Shown piece after piece: positions 1 through 8,932 of a stretch of DNA of 64,000 nt (within the stretch, counting starts at the first letter, position 1; each line of letters begins with the position of its first letter). The notes beneath the pieces were generated by a model. That model was not told where the DNA came from, did no database searches, and saw only the letters and a list, made by a program, of their open reading frames with translations. The stretch covers positions 62,001 through 126,000 of the forward strand of contig JAJEIE010000025.1 in the NCBI GenBank assembly GCA_022827625.1. Direction: 5' to 3'. The DNA is from Candidatus Poribacteria bacterium. GTDB lineage: Bacteria; Poribacteria; WGA-4E; WGA-3G. The position numbers and the translations under genes were made by a program.

Positions 1-622
1 CTGTCAACAGATCTAAGCCCTCGCGGGTCAAGGTCGGATGCGGCTGCACAGAGACCGTTACCAATAGATCACCCGACATGCCAATACCAAGAGGTTCGCC
101 CTGACCGCGTATGCGTAAAGTTTTTCCGTTCTCAATACCGGGTGGAATTGTAAGGGTGATCCGCTTCCCTCGGACAGTCACCTCTTTCTTATTACCCAAT
201 ACCGCATCCCCGAAAGGGATACTGATGTTCATACGGATGTCGCGTCCCCGTGTAGGTGCAGTTGTGCGTCGTTGGCCGAAGGCATCTCCGAAGGCATCTC
301 CGAACCCACCGAATCCACCAAACCCACCGCGCCCAAAAATATCGTCGAGGTTCAGGTTCGCGAAGATGTCGTCCATCGTCGTATAACCTTCAAACCCCAT
401 GTTATTCACGCCAGCATGCCCGCGTGTGTCATAGACGCGTCGCTTTTCTGGGTCGGAGAGGACCGAATAGGCATTCGATGCCTCTTTGAATCTCTCTTCC
501 GCCCCTTTGTCACCAGGGTTTTTGTCCGGATGATACTGAACTGCGAGTTTGCGATACGCTTTCTTAATTTCTTCTGGGGTCGCTCTTCGGTCTACACCGA
601 GGACTTCATAGTAGTCTCTCAT
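1..622 (-). CDS. DnaJ-family co-chaperone without zinc finger (3' end outside window)
   Basis: The minus-strand frame opens at ATG 622 and runs off the window start, so it is 3'-truncated here. It begins [10 protein letters not shown], a canonical J-domain, with the HPD motif that stimulates DnaK ATPase at residues 31-33. A Gly/Phe-rich linker follows at about residues 95-115. The sequence then passes directly into the first C-terminal substrate-binding beta-domain ([18 protein letters not shown]). The four CxxCxGxG zinc repeats of true DnaJ are absent, so this is a type II, CbpA-like J-protein. Its expected role is delivering unfolded substrates to DnaK in the cytoplasm. No grpE or dnaK is visible. 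Confidence 0.93.
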   Translation of the reverse strand, partial: MRDYYEVLGVDRRATPEEIKKAYRKLAVQYHPDKNPGDKGAEERFKEASNAYSVLSDPEKRRVYDTRGHAGVNNMGFEGYTTMDDIFANLNLDDIFGRGGFGGFGGFGDAFGDAFGQRRTTAPTRGRDIRMNISIPFGDAVLGNKKEVTVRGKRITLTIPPGIENGKTLRIRGQGEPLGIGMSGDLLVTVSVQPHPTLTREGLDLLT

Positions 623-630
623 AGTATTAG

Positions 631-661
631 TTGTCGGTTATCAGTTGTCGGTTATTGGTTA
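631..661. repeat. Short degenerate TTGTCGGTTAT tandem repeat
   Basis: Just upstream of the J-protein start, GTTGTCGGTTA is followed by TCAGTTGTCGGTTATTGG, so the unit TTGTCGGTTAT occurs twice with a short spacer. Related ATCAG/TCGGT-type repeats occur at about 14787 and 30860. It is intergenic and no function is evident. Confidence 0.5.
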
Positions 662-762
662 AAGAGAATTTTGTAACGCTGGTATTCCGTGATAATCCGA
701 AGCAATTTTGCCCTTCACAAGATACGTTTTCGTCATCAATTCTGGAAACAGATAATCAATAA

Positions 763-1905
763 TCATTTTGAAAGTATCGTCAAGACTGCTGCGACATCAT
801 GTAAAGATTGATGTTGTTTGACAAGTACCGTTCCGAATTGAAGTGCAGCCCTTTCCACAGATAATTTCCGAGATATATTACCGATACTCTCTATATCTTT
901 GACATGCGCGGCCCCGATGAGACGGCGTAGAATTTCTAATCCTGCAAACCCAACTGCATCGTGAAAGATATTCTGCAATACTTTTACTTTCAAATCCGCG
1001 TCAATCATTTTGAATTCAGCGGTATAGGCGTGCCATGTTTGCACAATCGCCATTTTAAGTGCCGATTGCACACGCAAGGCGTCCTGATGCGAAAAATAAG
1101 ATAAGAGATAATTCGCCCAAAATAATCCGAGGTCGAATCCTATAGGTCCGTAAAAGGCAAATTCAGCGTCAATAACTTTGGCAGTGTCGTCTTGAACCAG
1201 AACACTCCCCGTATGTAGGTCGCCGTGGGTGATACCCTGCTGCGCTGTTAAGAAAACCTGTTTAAGATGCGCTGCCTGCTCCAAAAAGTCCGTATCCGCT
1301 TTCAGCCGTTGAAGATCAGGTTCTAACCCGGGGGTCCAGAAGTTCGTCTCATGGTCAGTATACGGAAAGGTGAACACATAATCAGCCGTTATCGACTGCA
1401 TAGTAGTATTCGCAAACTGTTGTTTACAACGCTGCGCGGTCCCACTATCAAGGTTATCAAGATACGTCTGACTATGCACGACCGCCATAAACCGCCCAAT
1501 CTGTTCGGGAATTGCGATGTCCACAGTGCCAGCAATCAGATCATCTCGCAGCACACGTGCGTCTCGGAGGTCCTCCATCGCTATGACCGCCACATCTGCA
1601 TCAAAACTGTATTGTACAGGCACAGTCCCCCTCACCAACCGATTGTAAACATCCAGTGCGCGGGATTCATAAGTCAAACGTTCGACGGACAAGGGATAAT
1701 CGGGACCCAATATTTTTATGTAGGGTGGCGCGTGTTTCAAGACAAGAGAGTGCTCTGGGCGCGTTATATCCGAGACACGATAGACTGTATTAAGATTTCC
1801 ATCGCCAATCTCTTTTATATGGAACTCTGTGTCAGGTTCAAACACGCCTATCTCCGTCCGTTGTCTACGCAAGTAGTCTTGGAGAGTCGCAAGGTTGAGT
1901 TCCAT
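763..1905 (-). CDS. mtnK: S-methyl-5-thioribose kinase
   Basis: This 380-residue protein has the aminoglycoside-phosphotransferase/choline-kinase fold and resembles bacterial MtnK along its whole length. Recognisable segments are EIGDGNLNTVYRV near the N-terminus, VMED-like AMEDL, the catalytic loop HGDLHTGSVLV (Brenner motif HGDxxxxN-like) and the metal-binding segment IDAEFAFYGPIGFDLG. MtnK phosphorylates methylthioribose in methionine salvage after methylthioadenosine cleavage. It starts 15 nt after the stop of asd on the same strand, so the two are probably co-transcribed, linking the aspartate/methionine pathway with sulfur salvage. No other mtn genes are in the window. Confidence 0.9.
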   Translation of the reverse strand: MELNLATLQDYLRRQRTEIGVFEPDTEFHIKEIGDGNLNTVYRVSDITRPEHSLVLKHAPPYIKILGPDYPLSVERLTYESRALDVYNRLVRGTVPVQYSFDADVAVIAMEDLRDARVLRDDLIAGTVDIAIPEQIGRFMAVVHSQTYLDNLDSGTAQRCKQQFANTTMQSITADYVFTFPYTDHETNFWTPGLEPDLQRLKADTDFLEQAAHLKQVFLTAQQGITHGDLHTGSVLVQDDTAKVIDAEFAFYGPIGFDLGLFWANYLLSYFSHQDALRVQSALKMAIVQTWHAYTAEFKMIDADLKVKVLQNIFHDAVGFAGLEILRRLIGAAHVKDIESIGNISRKLSVERAALQFGTVLVKQHQSLHDVAAVLTILSK

Positions 1906-1920
1906 ATCTTTTTGAACCGA

Positions 1921-2922
1921 CTATAATAGCAGGTTCTCAGCTATCTGAATAGCGTTTAAGGCGGCACCTTTCCGCAGGTTGTCCGCGACTACCCAAAGAT
2001 TCAAGCCGTTTTCTATCGAGGCATCATCCCGGATCCTACCTACGTAAACATCGTCTTTGCCCGCGGCATCTATAGCAAGTGGGTACTGCTGATTGCTCGG
2101 AGCATCCAGAAGTTTCACCCCCGGTGCTGTGGCAAGACATTCTCTCGCTTCAGCTGCGGTGAGTTTCCCGTGTGTCTCGACGTTTATGGATTCAGAATGT
2201 GCGTAGAAAACCGGGACTCGAACGGTTGTCGCAGAGACACCAATTGTGTCATCCTCAAGTATTTTCCGAGTCTCATTGATCATCTTGACCTCTTCCTCAT
2301 TGTCTCCGCTGCCTAAAAAGGGCCAATCAAACGCGACATTGAACGCCATCTGGTGCGGAAATTTATCTAAAGTAACCGGTACACCTTCGAGAGCGTCCTT
2401 TGTTTGCTGCACCAATTCTATAACAGCGCGTCCACTTTTGCCAGAGACGCTCTGATAGGTAGAAACAACGATTCTCTTGATACCAACAGCGTCATAAATC
2501 GGTTTAAGTGCGACCATCATCTGAATGGTGGAACAATTCGGATTAGCAATGAGCCCATTGTGCGCCCGGGCAGCCTCCATATTGACTTCAGGGACAACCA
2601 ACGGGGTGGCTGGGTCCATACGGAAGGCACTTGTATTGTCAATGACGAGTGCGCCTTTTTTCACAGCTGTCGGCATGAACTCGCGACTCACAGACGCACC
2701 CGCCGATGAAAAGACGACATCCACATCTTCAAAGGAATCATGCGTTAATTCTTCAACGATAATCGGGGCATCTTTAAAGGACAGAATCTCACCAGCGGAA
2801 CGGTGCGATGCCAGAAGTTTCAAGGCGGCAATAGGGAAGCCTCGCTCTTCTAAAATTTGCAACATCGTGTTGCCGACAGCACCGGTCGCGCCTACAACCG
2901 CTACACGATAACTTTCATGCAT
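1921..2922 (-). CDS. asd: Aspartate-semialdehyde dehydrogenase
   Basis: At 333 residues it is typical of bacterial Asd. The N-terminus has the NADP-binding glycine motif VAVVGATGAVGNTM. The catalytic cysteine lies in NPNCSTIQM, the family signature. Asd reduces beta-aspartyl phosphate to aspartate semialdehyde, the branch point to lysine/diaminopimelate, threonine and methionine. It is the first gene of a two-gene minus-strand unit with mtnK. The ATG at 2922 has an AAAGGA sequence about 10 nt upstream. I saw no recognisable riboswitch in its leader. Confidence 0.95.
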   Translation of the reverse strand: MHESYRVAVVGATGAVGNTMLQILEERGFPIAALKLLASHRSAGEILSFKDAPIIVEELTHDSFEDVDVVFSSAGASVSREFMPTAVKKGALVIDNTSAFRMDPATPLVVPEVNMEAARAHNGLIANPNCSTIQMMVALKPIYDAVGIKRIVVSTYQSVSGKSGRAVIELVQQTKDALEGVPVTLDKFPHQMAFNVAFDWPFLGSGDNEEEVKMINETRKILEDDTIGVSATTVRVPVFYAHSESINVETHGKLTAAEARECLATAPGVKLLDAPSNQQYPLAIDAAGKDDVYVGRIRDDASIENGLNLWVVADNLRKGAALNAIQIAENLLL

Positions 2923-3518
2923 TTTTGATATTTTCCTTTATTATGTTATTCAAGCGGAATCTTCAGTAAACTCTATTTTATAATTTTACCACAAACATAC
3001 CGCTTAAAGCAAATATTTCGATAAAGCCACTCCGTATAGGCAGGTAAAGGAGTCGTTGAAAATTAAATCATTCCGCTAAAAATTTGATTTAATCAAATGC
3101 TTTACGGCTTTAAAGCAAAAAAATTTGACAAATTCCGCAATCTATGGTATTAATTTTAAGAAACCTTATGTATTATGTCAGGTTAACTTTGCTAAATGGC
3201 AGAATCATTTAGTTTTCAGTTAGCTCTCTTCCGAGCGTCAAAAAAATCGCTTCTATAGATAATTGAATAACTCCGGTTAGCTGAGTTTCTGTTTCTATAA
3301 GGCAGCTTCGGGGATAGTTCTTGATATTTTCGCCCCATAATTCTGGCTAATTCTGGCATTAACTGCATTTTATCTTGACATATCTATATTTGTATAGTAT
3401 AATATAATTACTACTATTAGTTTTTTGTTAAATCCAATTTACGCTCGATGTGGGAGAACCGTTGTTTGGCAGATGCCCTGTTTTCTTGCTCGGGCTGAAA
3501 ATTAGAGGAACATTTAAC
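2923..3518. other. AT-rich intergenic region between asd and HU gene
   Basis: This 596-bp gap between divergent genes has no credible ORF. It contains a perfect palindrome at 3082-3098 (ATTTGATT around a central T), a TTGACA at 3125-3130 followed after 17 bp by TATTAA, and the strong HU promoter at 3375-3403. The rest is A/T-rich without obvious structure. Confidence 0.6.
3375..3403 (+). promoter_or_regulatory. Consensus sigma70-type promoter for HU gene
   Basis: TTGACA at 3375-3380 and TATAAT at 3398-3403 are separated by 17 bp, which matches the housekeeping consensus in both boxes and spacing. Transcription would begin near 3410, leaving a leader of about 110 nt before the HU start at 3519. 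A strong promoter suits an abundant nucleoid protein. Confidence 0.85.
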
Positions 3519-3806
3519 ATGGCAAAATTAATGAAGAACGATGTCGTCAGCAGTATTGTCGAACAGGCCGGTCTTAGCAAGAAAGACGCAACCGCCGCTG
3601 TTGATGCTTTTGCTGCGACTGTTTGCGATGCTTTGAGTAACGGCGATTCTGTTGGGTTGATCGGTTTTGGAACATTTGAAGCCAAAGTTCGGCCAGCTCG
3701 TACAGGTCGTAATCCACAGACTGGCGAACCGCTCAGTATCCCCGAGAAGACAGTCCCTGTCTTCAAAGCTGGTAAGAAGCTTCGCGACGCTGCTGCCTCA
3801 GATTAG
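3519..3806 (+). CDS. HU-family histone-like DNA-binding protein
   Basis: This is a 95-residue protein from MAKLMKNDVV. The frame extends 23 residues further upstream, but AGAGGAA lies just before 3519 and family length supports this start. It has the HU helices (VSSIVEQAGLSKKDATAAVDAF), the GFGTFEAKVRPAR turn and the beta-arm with RNPQTGEP, whose proline intercalates into DNA. HU bends and compacts DNA as a dimer. It is monocistronic behind the promoter at 3375-3403 and is followed by a large hairpin. Confidence 0.96.
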   Translation: MAKLMKNDVVSSIVEQAGLSKKDATAAVDAFAATVCDALSNGDSVGLIGFGTFEAKVRPARTGRNPQTGEPLSIPEKTVPVFKAGKKLRDAAASD

Positions 3807-3828
3807 CGGTTATTTCGCTCAGTTTCTG

Positions 3829-3884
3829 GGAAAAGCCGCGGGGCTATGCCCCGTTTCCGAATCGGGGGTAGCTGCGGCTTTTCC
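3829..3884 (+). terminator. Large hairpin downstream of HU gene
   Basis: GGAAAAGCCGC at 3829-3839 pairs perfectly with GCGGCTTTTCC at 3874-3884, and GGGGC TAT GCCCC forms a nested hairpin inside. It starts 22 nt after the HU stop. There is no T-run after the stem, so it may be a 3'-protecting structure or weak terminator. Confidence 0.55.
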
Positions 3885-4123
3885 GCGTTACATCTATCAT
3901 CAACGCTTTTTAACCACTTTTTCGACAGAGACTGCCTTTGCAAGATATTTCAATACGATCACCGGCTCACTATTACCACAATTGTTGCTTTCATTATTCT
4001 TTGCAGGGGCACATGTCTATTTCCGGTTTGCCGGATCTGTAGTTTCGCTTGCCTATGCTTCCGCACTATTTATAGATATTCTTTGCAAGCGTGCTCATAA
4101 AACCCGATGTCAGGAGACTCGTC
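3885..4123. other. Intergenic region before sugar kinase, no gene seen
   Basis: About 240 bp lie between the HU hairpin and the kinase start. Overlapping open frames here begin inside the HU gene out of frame and have no ribosome-binding site. I see no RNA gene or clear promoter, only the AGGAG at 4112-4116 belonging to the kinase. Confidence 0.5.
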
Positions 4124-5182
4124 ATGCTAATCCGAGCGAGAGCTCCAGTCCGAATTGACTTTGCTGGAGGGTGGAGCGACGTAGCCTTATTCACCGAGCA
4201 TTCAAAGGGGTTGGTCGTTAACGGAGCGATCAATCGATATGCTTACGCAACGCTCCGCTGTGAACGCCAGACAACGCAGGACGATTCCGTTGAATTGCAG
4301 CGGATTTTAGATAAAAGTATTCGTATCTATTCCGCAGATTTCGATACCTTCATTGAAGCCGACGATGTCCGTCAACTCGAATACGATGGAAACATCGATT
4401 TAGTCAAGGCAGCGGTCCGGCGAATGTCCATACAGATCGGTGGATTTGACCTGATCACACAGTCCAACGCCCCTCCTGGAAGTGGATTGGGAACTTCGGC
4501 AGCAATGGGGGTCGCCCTCGTCAGCGTCCTCGGCGCACTCAAAGAAGTCACCTATCTCCCCTACGAATACGCCGAACTCGCCAGCACCATCGAACGCCAT
4601 GAACTCGGTATACTCGGTGGGAAGCAAGACCATTACGCCAGTGCCCTCGGTGGTCTTCACTTTATGGAATTTGAAGGGGAAGAAGTCAAAACCTCTCCGC
4701 TGAGACTCCCCCCCCAAGTTCGTTATGAACTTGAAAAAAACCTCGTTCTCTGTTATACCGGGAAATCGAGACTCTCGGGCAATATCCATCAGAACGTGAC
4801 AACCGCCTATAAAAGTGAAGATCCAAGTGTTCGCGACGCGTTAGAAACTCTCAAAACCACGGCTGAAGCGACAAAAACGGTACTGATGCGGGGCCGCTTA
4901 ACCGAATTCGGTGAACTGCTCACCCAAAATTGGCAGAATCAGAAAAAATTACACCCCTCTATTACAAACGAACAGATTGAGCAGCTTTTCAAAATCGCAA
5001 CAACACACGGGGCTATCGGCGGAAAAGCTTGTGGTGCCGGGGGTGGAGGGTGTCTCCTATTCTACTGTGAACCGACACGCGAACATAGTGTGCGCCAGAA
5101 ACTCGAAGACGCTGGTGCCCGCGTTATTGATGTTAACTTCGATTTCGATGGACTCCAAATGTGGAGAGTCTCAAACGACTAA
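4124..5182 (+). CDS. GHMP-family sugar kinase (heptose 7-phosphate kinase-like)
   Basis: This is a 352-residue protein from MLIRARAPVRIDFAGGWSD. I chose this ATG because AGGAG precedes it by 8 nt and the conserved N-terminal RIDFAGG strand begins there. The ATP-binding motif 2 of GHMP kinases is PPGSGLGTSAAMGVAL, and the C-terminal motif is GGKACGAGGGGCLLFY. It resembles D-glycero-D-manno-heptose 7-phosphate kinases and L-fucose kinase-like proteins, which phosphorylate sugars for nucleotide-sugar synthesis. The exact substrate cannot be read from sequence. It is followed after 11 nt by a MoxR ATPase, probably in one operon. Confidence 0.82.
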   Translation: MLIRARAPVRIDFAGGWSDVALFTEHSKGLVVNGAINRYAYATLRCERQTTQDDSVELQRILDKSIRIYSADFDTFIEADDVRQLEYDGNIDLVKAAVRRMSIQIGGFDLITQSNAPPGSGLGTSAAMGVALVSVLGALKEVTYLPYEYAELASTIERHELGILGGKQDHYASALGGLHFMEFEGEEVKTSPLRLPPQVRYELEKNLVLCYTGKSRLSGNIHQNVTTAYKSEDPSVRDALETLKTTAEATKTVLMRGRLTEFGELLTQNWQNQKKLHPSITNEQIEQLFKIATTHGAIGGKACGAGGGGCLLFYCEPTREHSVRQKLEDAGARVIDVNFDFDGLQMWRVSND

Positions 5183-5193
5183 ACCTTAAATAT

Positions 5194-6213
5194 ATGAAAA
5201 ACGACATGCCCGCCACGCAAGCTGCAACCGATATAGAAGTCGCTGAAACACTAAAAACAGCGAAAGAAAACATCCTAACCGAACTCAAAAAACGCATCAT
5301 TGGACAAAACGAGGTTATCGAGCAGCTCCTTATCGCGCTCTTTTCGCAGGGACACTGCTTACTCGTCGGGGTGCCCGGGTTGGCAAAAACGCTGTTAATT
5401 AGCACATTCGCACAGATTCTCAAATTGCCATTTAACCGCATCCAATTTACACCAGACCTCATGCCATCCGACATTATCGGGACCGATATTATTGAAGAAG
5501 ATGGAACAGGTAAGCGCGCTTTCCGATTCATTAAGGGTCCCGTGTTTGCCAATATCGTTCTCGCCGATGAAATCAACCGAACGCCCCCGAAAACGCAAGC
5601 CGCACTTTTACAAGCCATGCAAGAATATCAAGTCACCGCAGGCGGTAGGACCTATTTCTTGGAACGCCCCTTTTTTGTTTTAGCGACACAGAACCCAATT
5701 GAACAAGAAGGAACTTATCCACTCCCGGAAGCACAGCTTGACCGCTTTATGTTCCATATCACCCTTGACTATCCAGACAAAACTTCTGAAAAAGAGATTG
5801 TGATGACAACAACAGCGGCTTACGAACCCGAAATCAATGCTGTTATCACCGGAGAAGAGGTTCTACAAATACAACAGGTCGTCCGAAAAGTCCCTATTGC
5901 TGAGGCGATTGTGGAGTATGCCGTGGAATTGAATCGGCAGACGCGACCTGCCCCAGAGGCATACGACTTCATTCAGGATTGGGTCCAATGGGGTGCCGGA
6001 CCCCGAGCATCGCAATATTTGGTGCTGGGTGCGAAGGCGCGCGCCATTCTCCATGGACGCTATCATGTCGCTTATGAGGATATCAAGGCGGTTGCGATCC
6101 CCGTCCTACGCCATCGAATTTTGACGAACTTCAACGCTGAGGCTGACGGTATCACGAGTTTAGATATTATCAATAGGTTATTGGAAAACGTCGAACCCCC
6201 AGAGATTGAATAA
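5194..6213 (+). CDS. MoxR-family AAA+ ATPase
   Basis: It is 339 residues if started at ATG 5194; a GTG at 5161 would overlap the kinase stop and add 11 residues. Walker A is GVPGLAKT, Walker B lies in VLADEINR, followed by the MoxR-typical TPPKTQAALLQAMQEYQVT and the sensor ATQNPIEQEGTYPLPEAQLDRF. MoxR ATPases act as chaperones for maturation of enzyme complexes or surface proteins, usually with DUF58 and VWA partners. Those partners are not next to it, which is unusual: a nucleotidyltransferase pair follows instead. Confidence 0.93.
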   Translation: MKNDMPATQAATDIEVAETLKTAKENILTELKKRIIGQNEVIEQLLIALFSQGHCLLVGVPGLAKTLLISTFAQILKLPFNRIQFTPDLMPSDIIGTDIIEEDGTGKRAFRFIKGPVFANIVLADEINRTPPKTQAALLQAMQEYQVTAGGRTYFLERPFFVLATQNPIEQEGTYPLPEAQLDRFMFHITLDYPDKTSEKEIVMTTTAAYEPEINAVITGEEVLQIQQVVRKVPIAEAIVEYAVELNRQTRPAPEAYDFIQDWVQWGAGPRASQYLVLGAKARAILHGRYHVAYEDIKAVAIPVLRHRILTNFNAEADGITSLDIINRLLENVEPPEIE

Positions 6214-6222
6214 ATAAAGGAT

Positions 6223-6450
6223 ATGAAAGCAATGCGAGCGATCGATAGTTTTAGAGTGGATAAGGAAGCGTTTTCTGTGTTGTCGTCTTTTGAAGAAGCG
6301 GATGAAGTTGACAAAGCGTATTGGCATTCTAAAACGCCACAAGAGCGTATGGCAGCCCTCGAATTGATGCGGCAGATTAACTATGGCTACGATCCAACTA
6401 CCGAGCGACTTCAAAGAGTTCTTGAGATTGCTGAATTCACACCAAGTTGA
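6223..6450 (+). CDS. Small protein paired with nucleotidyltransferase
   Basis: This 75-residue acidic, helical protein (MKAMRAIDSFRVDKEAFSVL; later QERMAALELMRQINYGYDP) has AAGGA just before its ATG. Its 3' end overlaps the next gene by 68 nt in another frame. Small proteins of this form commonly precede AbiEii/DUF6036-like nucleotidyltransferases, so an antitoxin or partner role is plausible but inferred. It starts 9 nt after moxR. Confidence 0.65.
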   Translation: MKAMRAIDSFRVDKEAFSVLSSFEEADEVDKAYWHSKTPQERMAALELMRQINYGYDPTTERLQRVLEIAEFTPS

Positions 6451-6829
6451 GTATCTTCTCATCGGAGGATATGCTGTCAGCTACCATGGATATCCGAGGA
6501 CAACTGCTGACATAGATATATGGGTTGCAATTCAGAAAGAGAATGCCGAAAAAATGGTTGCTGTCTTGAAGGAATTTGGTTTTGACACACCGTCCTTAAC
6601 TGCTGACCTCTTTTTGAGGGAGAACCAAATTATCCGAATGGGGAACCCGCCTATGAGAATTGAACTTATGACAACAATCTCTGGAGTTCGTTTTGAAGAA
6701 TGCCATTCGGAGCGGATCATTGATGTTATAGATGATGTTGAGGTTCAAATTATCAATCTTGAACACTTGAGACGCAACAAACAAGCCAGCGGAAGACAGA
6801 AGGATTTGGACGATTTAGAACATCTTTGA
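6383..6829 (+). CDS. AbiEii/DUF6036-like nucleotidyltransferase
   Basis: At 148 residues it has the minimal nucleotidyltransferase signature: LLIGGYAVSYHGYPR followed by TADIDIWV, where GG and the DxD aspartates bind the nucleotide and metal. C-terminal VQIINLEHLRRNKQASGRQKD is also typical of this group. Members include toxin components that modify tRNA or other targets. Overlap with the upstream small gene suggests translational coupling of a toxin-antitoxin-like pair. Toxicity is not shown by sequence. Confidence 0.75.
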   Translation: MATIQLPSDFKEFLRLLNSHQVEYLLIGGYAVSYHGYPRTTADIDIWVAIQKENAEKMVAVLKEFGFDTPSLTADLFLRENQIIRMGNPPMRIELMTTISGVRFEECHSERIIDVIDDVEVQIINLEHLRRNKQASGRQKDLDDLEHL

Positions 6830-6945
6830 GATTCTAAATAAAATCTATCATCAAATAGTAAGTCAATTATCAAGCACCAGAACCTCGTCTATGACGCGAC
6901 CTTTGATAGAAAAGGTGGACACACGTTTTGTTGGATAGGAAAAAA

Positions 6946-8325
6946 ATGAAGATTGCAATTATAGGGGCAGGATATGTCGGCTTGACCACAGCCGTCGTCC
7001 TTGCCTATCTTAATCATGATGTCGCCGTAGTAGAAAAAGACAAAAACAAGTTAAACCTCCTGCACGAAGGGAAAAGCCCGATCCACGAACCCGGCATCCA
7101 AGGTCTTCTTGAAGAGGTGCAGCACACCATCCGTTTCACCCCAAACGTCGCTGAGGTTGTCCCGGAGGCAGAGCTGATTCTGATTGCTGTCGGAACGCCC
7201 CCGAAAAAGAACGGAGAAGCCGATACGCAGCACGTTGAACAAGCAGCGAGAGAGGTCGCAGAAGTCTGTCTGCCGGATAGACACTATACGCTTGTCGTTA
7301 AGTCCACGGTCCCCATCGGCACCAACCAACGTGTCGCTAAGGTTGTGGCGTCCGTTTTTTCAGCGCGTGGTATTCAGGGAAATGTGTCCGTTGCTTCAAA
7401 CCCGGAGTTCTTACAAGAAGGATTAGCGTTACAAGGTGCGCTGTATCCCGATCGGATCGTCGTCGGTGCAAATAGCGATGCAGCCGTTGATACACTCCGT
7501 CGCCTCTATAAACCGATCCTCGAACAGACGTTTGATCCACCGAGTGAATTCCCACGTCCATCGGCTTACCATCTCCCACCGATGATGACAACCGATCCAA
7601 ATAGTGCTGAGATGATTAAATACGCTGCGAACACATTCCTCGCGCTCAAAATCAGTTTTATCAATGAAATTGCGGGACTCTGTGAAAAGGTGAGTGCGGA
7701 CGTGACGGAGGTCGCGCGTGGTATTGGACTCGATACTCGTATCGGAAACCTTTTTCTCCGTGCCGGTCTCGGTTGGGGTGGAAGTTGTTACCCTAAAGAT
7801 ACTTCAGCGTTGTTAGGAGTCGCAGCGCAATCCGGATACGAGATGCCCATCACAGAAGCCGCACGCACCGTGAATTTTCGCCAACGCGCGCATATCATCG
7901 AAAAATTGCGAAGTGTCCTGAAGACGCTCAAAGGTAAAACTGTCGGTATCCTCGGTCTTGCCTTCAAGCCCAACACGGATGACGTTAGAGAGGCTCCGTC
8001 GCTTGACATTATTCGCGAACTCCTTGCTGCAGGCGCGACTGTTCGCGCACACGACCCGATCGCTATTGAAAATGCGCAGCGTGCTTTGAGTGGAAAGGAT
8101 CCATTTGCTAACACCAACCTGTATTTCACGGAAGATATAGACGCGCTCGCCTACGATGCAGACGCATTGGTGCTTGTCACTGAATGGGAGCTCTACCATA
8201 GACTTCAGCTCCGTAAACTCGCCAAGCAGATGAAGACCCCCATTCTCATTGATGGACGCAATGTCTATTCGCCAGCAGAAGCAAGAGCCGCGGGTTTTCA
8301 CTACATCGGGGTCGGCAGAATATAG
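6946..8325 (+). CDS. ugd: UDP-glucose 6-dehydrogenase family
   Basis: This is a 459-residue protein starting MKIAIIGAGYVGLTTA. A TTG at 6928 in frame is rejected because GGATAGGA precedes the ATG at 6946. The N-terminal NAD-binding Rossmann fold has GAGYVG. The catalytic cysteine is in GWGGSCYPKDT, preceded by the central-domain segment EMIKYAANTFLALKISFINE. The C-terminal domain has GLAFKPNTDDVREAPSLDI. It oxidises UDP-glucose to UDP-glucuronate for surface polysaccharide; a GDP-mannose or UDP-ManNAc substrate is less likely given GGSCYPKD. Confidence 0.93.
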   Translation: MKIAIIGAGYVGLTTAVVLAYLNHDVAVVEKDKNKLNLLHEGKSPIHEPGIQGLLEEVQHTIRFTPNVAEVVPEAELILIAVGTPPKKNGEADTQHVEQAAREVAEVCLPDRHYTLVVKSTVPIGTNQRVAKVVASVFSARGIQGNVSVASNPEFLQEGLALQGALYPDRIVVGANSDAAVDTLRRLYKPILEQTFDPPSEFPRPSAYHLPPMMTTDPNSAEMIKYAANTFLALKISFINEIAGLCEKVSADVTEVARGIGLDTRIGNLFLRAGLGWGGSCYPKDTSALLGVAAQSGYEMPITEAARTVNFRQRAHIIEKLRSVLKTLKGKTVGILGLAFKPNTDDVREAPSLDIIRELLAAGATVRAHDPIAIENAQRALSGKDPFANTNLYFTEDIDALAYDADALVLVTEWELYHRLQLRKLAKQMKTPILIDGRNVYSPAEARAAGFHYIGVGRI

Positions 8326-8340
8326 AATGCCGCTGACGAC

Positions 8341-8910
8341 ATGGACACTATTAAACAACCCGAACCTTTTGATGCAAATTGGTATCGATACTGTCCAGAA
8401 AAACCGTTCCCGCCGTATAGGCATATCCCTGGTGTCACACCGCACCCCATCCGAGATCCGCGCGGACACAGTTATGGACTCGAAGAAGAACACGATGATG
8501 ATCCCTTACCGCCAGAACGCTGGCAGGAAAATGAGGATTACCTCTACGGCGTAGATTTGTACAACTTCGCCTATTGGTGGGAAGCCCATGAAGCGTGGGA
8601 AGGATTATGGCACCAAGCGGAGGATACGTATCGTCTTTTTCTTCAAGGGCTGATTCAGGTGTCAGCATCCCTCATCAAATATCACATGCGAATGCTGCGT
8701 CCATTGCGCACACTTTCTACTGCGGGACGGGATAAATTACGGCAAGTTATTGTTGAATGTGACGATGCATCGGGAAATTATATGGGACTCAACTTGCCGG
8801 CGTTTTTGGACACCGCCGATGCGTTTTTTGATCCATTCTTTGAGAATACTGTTACGGAAGCAACCTTTCGTCAGAACTCGGTGAAACCGCTCATACTGTT
8901 GCAAGATTAA
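8341..8910 (+). CDS. DUF309-domain protein
   Basis: This 189-residue protein has the DUF309 hallmark FAYWWEAHEAWEGLWH followed by FLQGLIQVSASLIKYH. The conserved HEAWExLW helix has no assigned biochemical role. The N-terminal third is acidic and proline-rich without a recognisable domain. The ATG at 8341 is 15 nt after ugd, so it may be co-transcribed. Confidence 0.85.
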   Translation: MDTIKQPEPFDANWYRYCPEKPFPPYRHIPGVTPHPIRDPRGHSYGLEEEHDDDPLPPERWQENEDYLYGVDLYNFAYWWEAHEAWEGLWHQAEDTYRLFLQGLIQVSASLIKYHMRMLRPLRTLSTAGRDKLRQVIVECDDASGNYMGLNLPAFLDTADAFFDPFFENTVTEATFRQNSVKPLILLQD

Positions 8911-8932
8911 CGCATATATTGAGGAAAGCAAT

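Noticed and set aside
2923-3010. Riboswitch (lysine or SAM type) upstream of asd-mtnK
   Set aside because: The leader is short and A/T-rich, without the conserved helices or T-box/SAM motifs.
3667-4158. 163-codon frame starting inside the HU gene
   Set aside because: It begins out of frame within HU and crosses the large hairpin; no protein-like motif is visible.
7813-8493. 226-codon minus-strand open frame over ugd and DUF309
   Set aside because: It overlaps two clearly conserved genes on the other strand, has no ribosome-binding site and no recognisable motif, so it is a shadow frame.
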